Of a stretch of DNA of 64,000 nt, positions 61,498 through 64,000 are shown piece after piece. Position 1 is the first letter of the stretch, and each line of letters starts with the position of its first letter. The stretch covers positions 62,001-126,000 of the forward strand of contig NZ_FOXD01000006.1 of the NCBI RefSeq assembly GCF_900115625.1. The letters are read 5' to 3'. Both the position numbers and the translations under genes were made by a program. The notes beneath the pieces are model-generated. The model searched no databases and had not been told where the DNA came from. It saw only the letters and a program-made list of their open reading frames with translations. The DNA comes from Salibacterium halotolerans (GTDB lineage Bacteria; Bacillota; Bacilli; Bacillales; Marinococcaceae).

Positions 61498-61611
61498 CAT
61501 TCATATTAATATGATTATATGCATGTATACAGCGTTTGTATCTTTGTTTCATTTTTCCTAGTATATAATGGATGGTGATTCAATTACTACAATCTTAAAA
61601 GGAGGACAAAC

Positions 61612-63264
61612 GTGGAAAACAATTACGGAAAAGGTCTTAAGACTTCAGGTGACGTGATAAAGAATCCGGTATTTATCATTGCATTTATACTAGCTGCTGC
61701 ATTTGTCATTGTTGGTATTTCGGTACCCAACTTCGGCGGATATATGGATGCCGCTTTTGCATGGATGACCAGCACACTCGGCTGGGGCTTCATTTTGGGA
61801 GCAACTTTCTTTGTCATCGTCACGGTTTATCTTATTTTTAGTCCTCTTGGTGAAATTAAACTGGGGGAAGATGGAGAGAAGCCGGAGTACTCCACTTTAT
61901 CCTGGTTCTCTATGCTTTTCAGTGCCGGTATGGGAATCGGTCTTTTATTCTGGGGTGTTTCCGAGCCTATCAACCATTATAACTCACCTCCTACAGGAGA
62001 AGGCGGCACATCGGAGGCAATACATACGGCACTTCAGTATTCCTTTTTCCACTGGGGTTTTCATCCATGGGCTGTCTATGCTGTTGTTGCGTGTGCCCTG
62101 GCATACTTTTCTTATCGTAAAAACCTGCCGATGCTGCTCAGTTCTACGCTGGAACCGATGCTTGGCCGGGACAATCTAAATGGATTCTGGGGCAGTCTCG
62201 TCAACATTATCGGTGTACTTGCTACACTACTTGGTATTTCGACATCCCTTGGTCTCGGGGTTATGCAGATCGGCGGAGGACTCGAAACGCTCTTTGGTCT
62301 GCCGAACAATAATGCGACATGGGTTGGTATCGTGATTGTCGTTACCATTCTTGCTATTCTTTCCACTACGACAGGAATTGATAAAGGGATTAAATGGTTG
62401 AGTCAGATTAACCTGAGTGTAGCCGGGCTGTTAATGCTGATTATATTTATCATCGGACCTACTCTGTTTATCCTGAACGCATTTACTCATTCCTCAGGGA
62501 CATATTTTCAGAATCTGATCTTCATGTCACTTGGTATGGATGCTACAGATGGAGCGAGAAACAGCTGGTATGAATCATGGACGATATTCTACTGGGCCTG
62601 GTGGATAGCATGGTCACCATTTGTCGGTTCCTTTATCGCCCGTGTTTCCAGAGGACGGACCATCCGCAGTTTTGCCATCGGGGTACTTCTCGTTCCGACG
62701 GGTCTCAGCATGTTCTGGCTTAGTGTCTTCGGCGGAGCAGCGCTTTATAATCAGCACTTTGCCGGCATGAATATTCTCGATGCGGTTATGCAGGATGAAG
62801 CACAAGGGTTCTTCGCGCTTCTGTCCAACTTTCCGTTATCCGGTCTGTTGATCTCGGTGGCGATGGTTTCGGTTGCCGTCTTCTTTGTGACGTCCTCGGA
62901 CTCCGGTACGTACGTTATCGGTATGCTCACGTCAAAAGGGAACCCAAATCCACCAATCGGCATCCGTATCGCCTGGGGTACCATTGAAGGCTTGTTTGCC
63001 ATCGTTCTGCTTCTTGCAGGAGGACTAAGTTCCCTGCAGACAGCATCATTTCTCGGAGGATTTCCGTTTATGCTTATTATGCTGCTTATGGTCTACTGTC
63101 TGATCAAGGCGCTGCGTAATGAGCTCCGGGAAGGTTCCCTGCCGGTGGAACGCCAGCGTATATTCGCAGCACTTGAAGACCTTCAGCGTGAGAAGAAGAT
63201 TGATGAAGATGTATTTACCGAAGAAGCCTCCAACGGCTCAACCAATGATTCCAACAAGTCATAG
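61612..63264 (+). CDS. opuD: BCCT family osmolyte transporter (glycine betaine type)
   Basis: A 550-residue betaine/carnitine/choline transporter with 12 transmembrane helices. Hallmarks are SAGMGIGLLFWGVSEPINHY (TM3) and the aromatic betaine-binding FYWAWWIAWSPFVGSFIARVSRGRTIR segment (TM8). GLLISVAMVSVAVFFVTSSDSGTYVIGML follows. The C-terminal charged tail (LQREKKIDEDVFTEE) could sense osmotic state as in BetP/OpuD. Start is GTG 61612 behind AAAGGAGGAC. It suits import of glycine betaine in a halophile. Confidence 0.92.
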   Translation: MENNYGKGLKTSGDVIKNPVFIIAFILAAAFVIVGISVPNFGGYMDAAFAWMTSTLGWGFILGATFFVIVTVYLIFSPLGEIKLGEDGEKPEYSTLSWFSMLFSAGMGIGLLFWGVSEPINHYNSPPTGEGGTSEAIHTALQYSFFHWGFHPWAVYAVVACALAYFSYRKNLPMLLSSTLEPMLGRDNLNGFWGSLVNIIGVLATLLGISTSLGLGVMQIGGGLETLFGLPNNNATWVGIVIVVTILAILSTTTGIDKGIKWLSQINLSVAGLLMLIIFIIGPTLFILNAFTHSSGTYFQNLIFMSLGMDATDGARNSWYESWTIFYWAWWIAWSPFVGSFIARVSRGRTIRSFAIGVLLVPTGLSMFWLSVFGGAALYNQHFAGMNILDAVMQDEAQGFFALLSNFPLSGLLISVAMVSVAVFFVTSSDSGTYVIGMLTSKGNPNPPIGIRIAWGTIEGLFAIVLLLAGGLSSLQTASFLGGFPFMLIMLLMVYCLIKALRNELREGSLPVERQRIFAALEDLQREKKIDEDVFTEEASNGSTNDSNKS

Positions 63265-63303
63265 GATGAAGTAAAGAGGCAGGAACGAAAGAATACAGAT
63301 ACG

Positions 63304-63347
63304 AAAAACCCCGGAACGGCGGCTGCTGTCATCGTCCGGGGTTTTTT
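63304..63347 (+). terminator. Terminator of the BCCT gene
   Basis: Stem AACCCCGGA / TCCGGGGTT with a loop of about 19 bases, then TTTTTT. Confidence 0.82.
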
Positions 63348-63472
63348 GACTTTCCAGGAACCTAAGGGCTGCCGGACGTTGTTTTAATGCGAGTGGATAG
63401 CTTGAAAAAAAAGACGAAAAAAGGCACACTGAACAAAAGAGCAAACCGATCTGCAGACAAGGAGGAAATATG

Positions 63473-64000
63473 ATGGACTTTCAGAACGTAATAGATAGAA
63501 ATCAGACGAATTCGATGAAATGGGACTTTTACCCGGATGTTTATGGGGCCGGTGATCTTTGGCCGATGTGGGTGGCGGATATGGATTTTCAGGCACCGAA
63601 ACCTGTACTCGATGCCATGCATGAAGTGATCAACCACGGAGTGTTCGGATACCACCGCCGTCCGAAATCCTTGTTTGACGCCACAACATCCTGGCTGGAG
63701 CATCGATTTAACTGGAGCATCTCCGATGAGCAGATTGTGTTCACCCCTGGCGTTGTACCTGCCATCAGCCACATTATACAGACGTTTACCAAAAAAGAGG
63801 ACGGCATTATTATTCAGCCGCCTGTATATTTTCCTTTTTATGCGCTTGTGCAGAACAATGAGCGTACCCTTCTTCGAAATCCTCTCCAGGAAACAAAGAA
63901 CGGTTTTACGATGGATTTTGAAGATCTGGAAGAGAAAATGAAAGAAGCTGAAATGATGATTCTATGCAGTCCTCACAATCCAATTGGACGTGTCTGGACG
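63473..64000 (+). CDS. PatB/MalY-type cystathionine beta-lyase / aminotransferase (3' end outside window)
   Basis: The first 176 codons of a fold-type I PLP enzyme. The MDFQNVIDRNQTNSMKWDFY start, then LWPMWVADMDFQAPKPVLDAM, YHRRPKSLFDATTSWL and PPVYFPFYALVQNNER, match MalY/PatB C-S lyases. The last visible residues, MMILCSPHNPIGRVWT, include the PHNPxGR motif of the PLP-binding domain. It probably cleaves cystathionine or cysteine conjugates. ATG 63473, behind GGAGG at seven bases, is preferred to ATG 63470. The cofactor lysine is outside the window. Confidence 0.9.
   Translation, partial: MDFQNVIDRNQTNSMKWDFYPDVYGAGDLWPMWVADMDFQAPKPVLDAMHEVINHGVFGYHRRPKSLFDATTSWLEHRFNWSISDEQIVFTPGVVPAISHIIQTFTKKEDGIIIQPPVYFPFYALVQNNERTLLRNPLQETKNGFTMDFEDLEEKMKEAEMMILCSPHNPIGRVWT

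Noticed and set aside
1-64000. CRISPR array or defence island
   Set aside because: No regularly spaced identical repeats and no restriction, Cas or recognised defence genes were seen in the window.

Overview
The window is a low-GC Gram-positive chromosome segment from an endospore-forming Bacillaceae. Sporulation and spore genes (YunB, LytH, a YhcN/YlaJ lipoprotein, a Spo0E-like protein, a CotY/CotZ/ExsY coat protein) and long stretches in Bacillus subtilis yun-yut-yum-yui-yug order support this. Two NSS sodium symporters, a BCCT carrier, a TRAP system and generally acidic proteins suggest a halophilic or alkaliphilic relative (inference). Strong GGAGG ribosome sites, sigmaA promoters and intrinsic terminators are easy to see.

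Layout. 0-9.4 kb: yunF-yunE-yunD, an HD-GYP gene, thyA-dfrA, yunB, an NSS transporter with a 35-residue MetS-like partner, and lytH. 9.5-24.7 kb: lipA, yutC, yutD, glpX (with an unrecognised small gene), yutE-yutF, hom-thrC-thrB, yutI, a TetR/NDH-2 continuous ORF, yuzB, dapF, two tandem MqnE-type radical SAM genes, a Spo0E-like gene and yutM. 24.8-33.9 kb: a second NDH-2, yuiB, yuiC, yuiD, a TRAP dctQ-dctM-dctP operon, bioY with a textbook BirA operator, ugpQ and luxS. 34-42.6 kb: a run of stem-loop repeats, an isochorismatase-type hydrolase, alaR-alaT, an NSS transporter, yugI, yuzA, pgi, yugN, yugO and tRNA-Ala(GGC). 42.7-44.3 kb is an eroded patch with small membrane-protein genes and a truncated quinone oxidoreductase.

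45.1-57.4 kb: a GntR/UTRA regulator, then a roughly 5 kb islet (DUF3870, a DUF819 carrier, ykfB, ykfC) for murein-peptide use. The islet is bracketed by a broken IS3 transposase and a broken yhaO. A nucleoside salvage operon follows: nupC, pdp, XapX, deoB, two different purine nucleoside phosphorylases and deoC. Matching 14-bp palindromes lie in its promoter spacer and leader, with a weaker match inside the operon. 57.6-64 kb: two luciferase-like flavin monooxygenases with an FMN reductase and an HxlR regulator, a coat protein gene, a BCCT transporter behind a large dyad, and the start of a PatB/MalY C-S lyase.

No CRISPR array, riboswitch, T-box, rRNA or intact mobile element was seen. Most of the window is ordinary core genome. 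The best leads are the TetR/NDH-2 ORF, the operator family of the nucleoside operon, the divergent phosphorylase pair, the murein-peptide islet and the twin MqnE genes.
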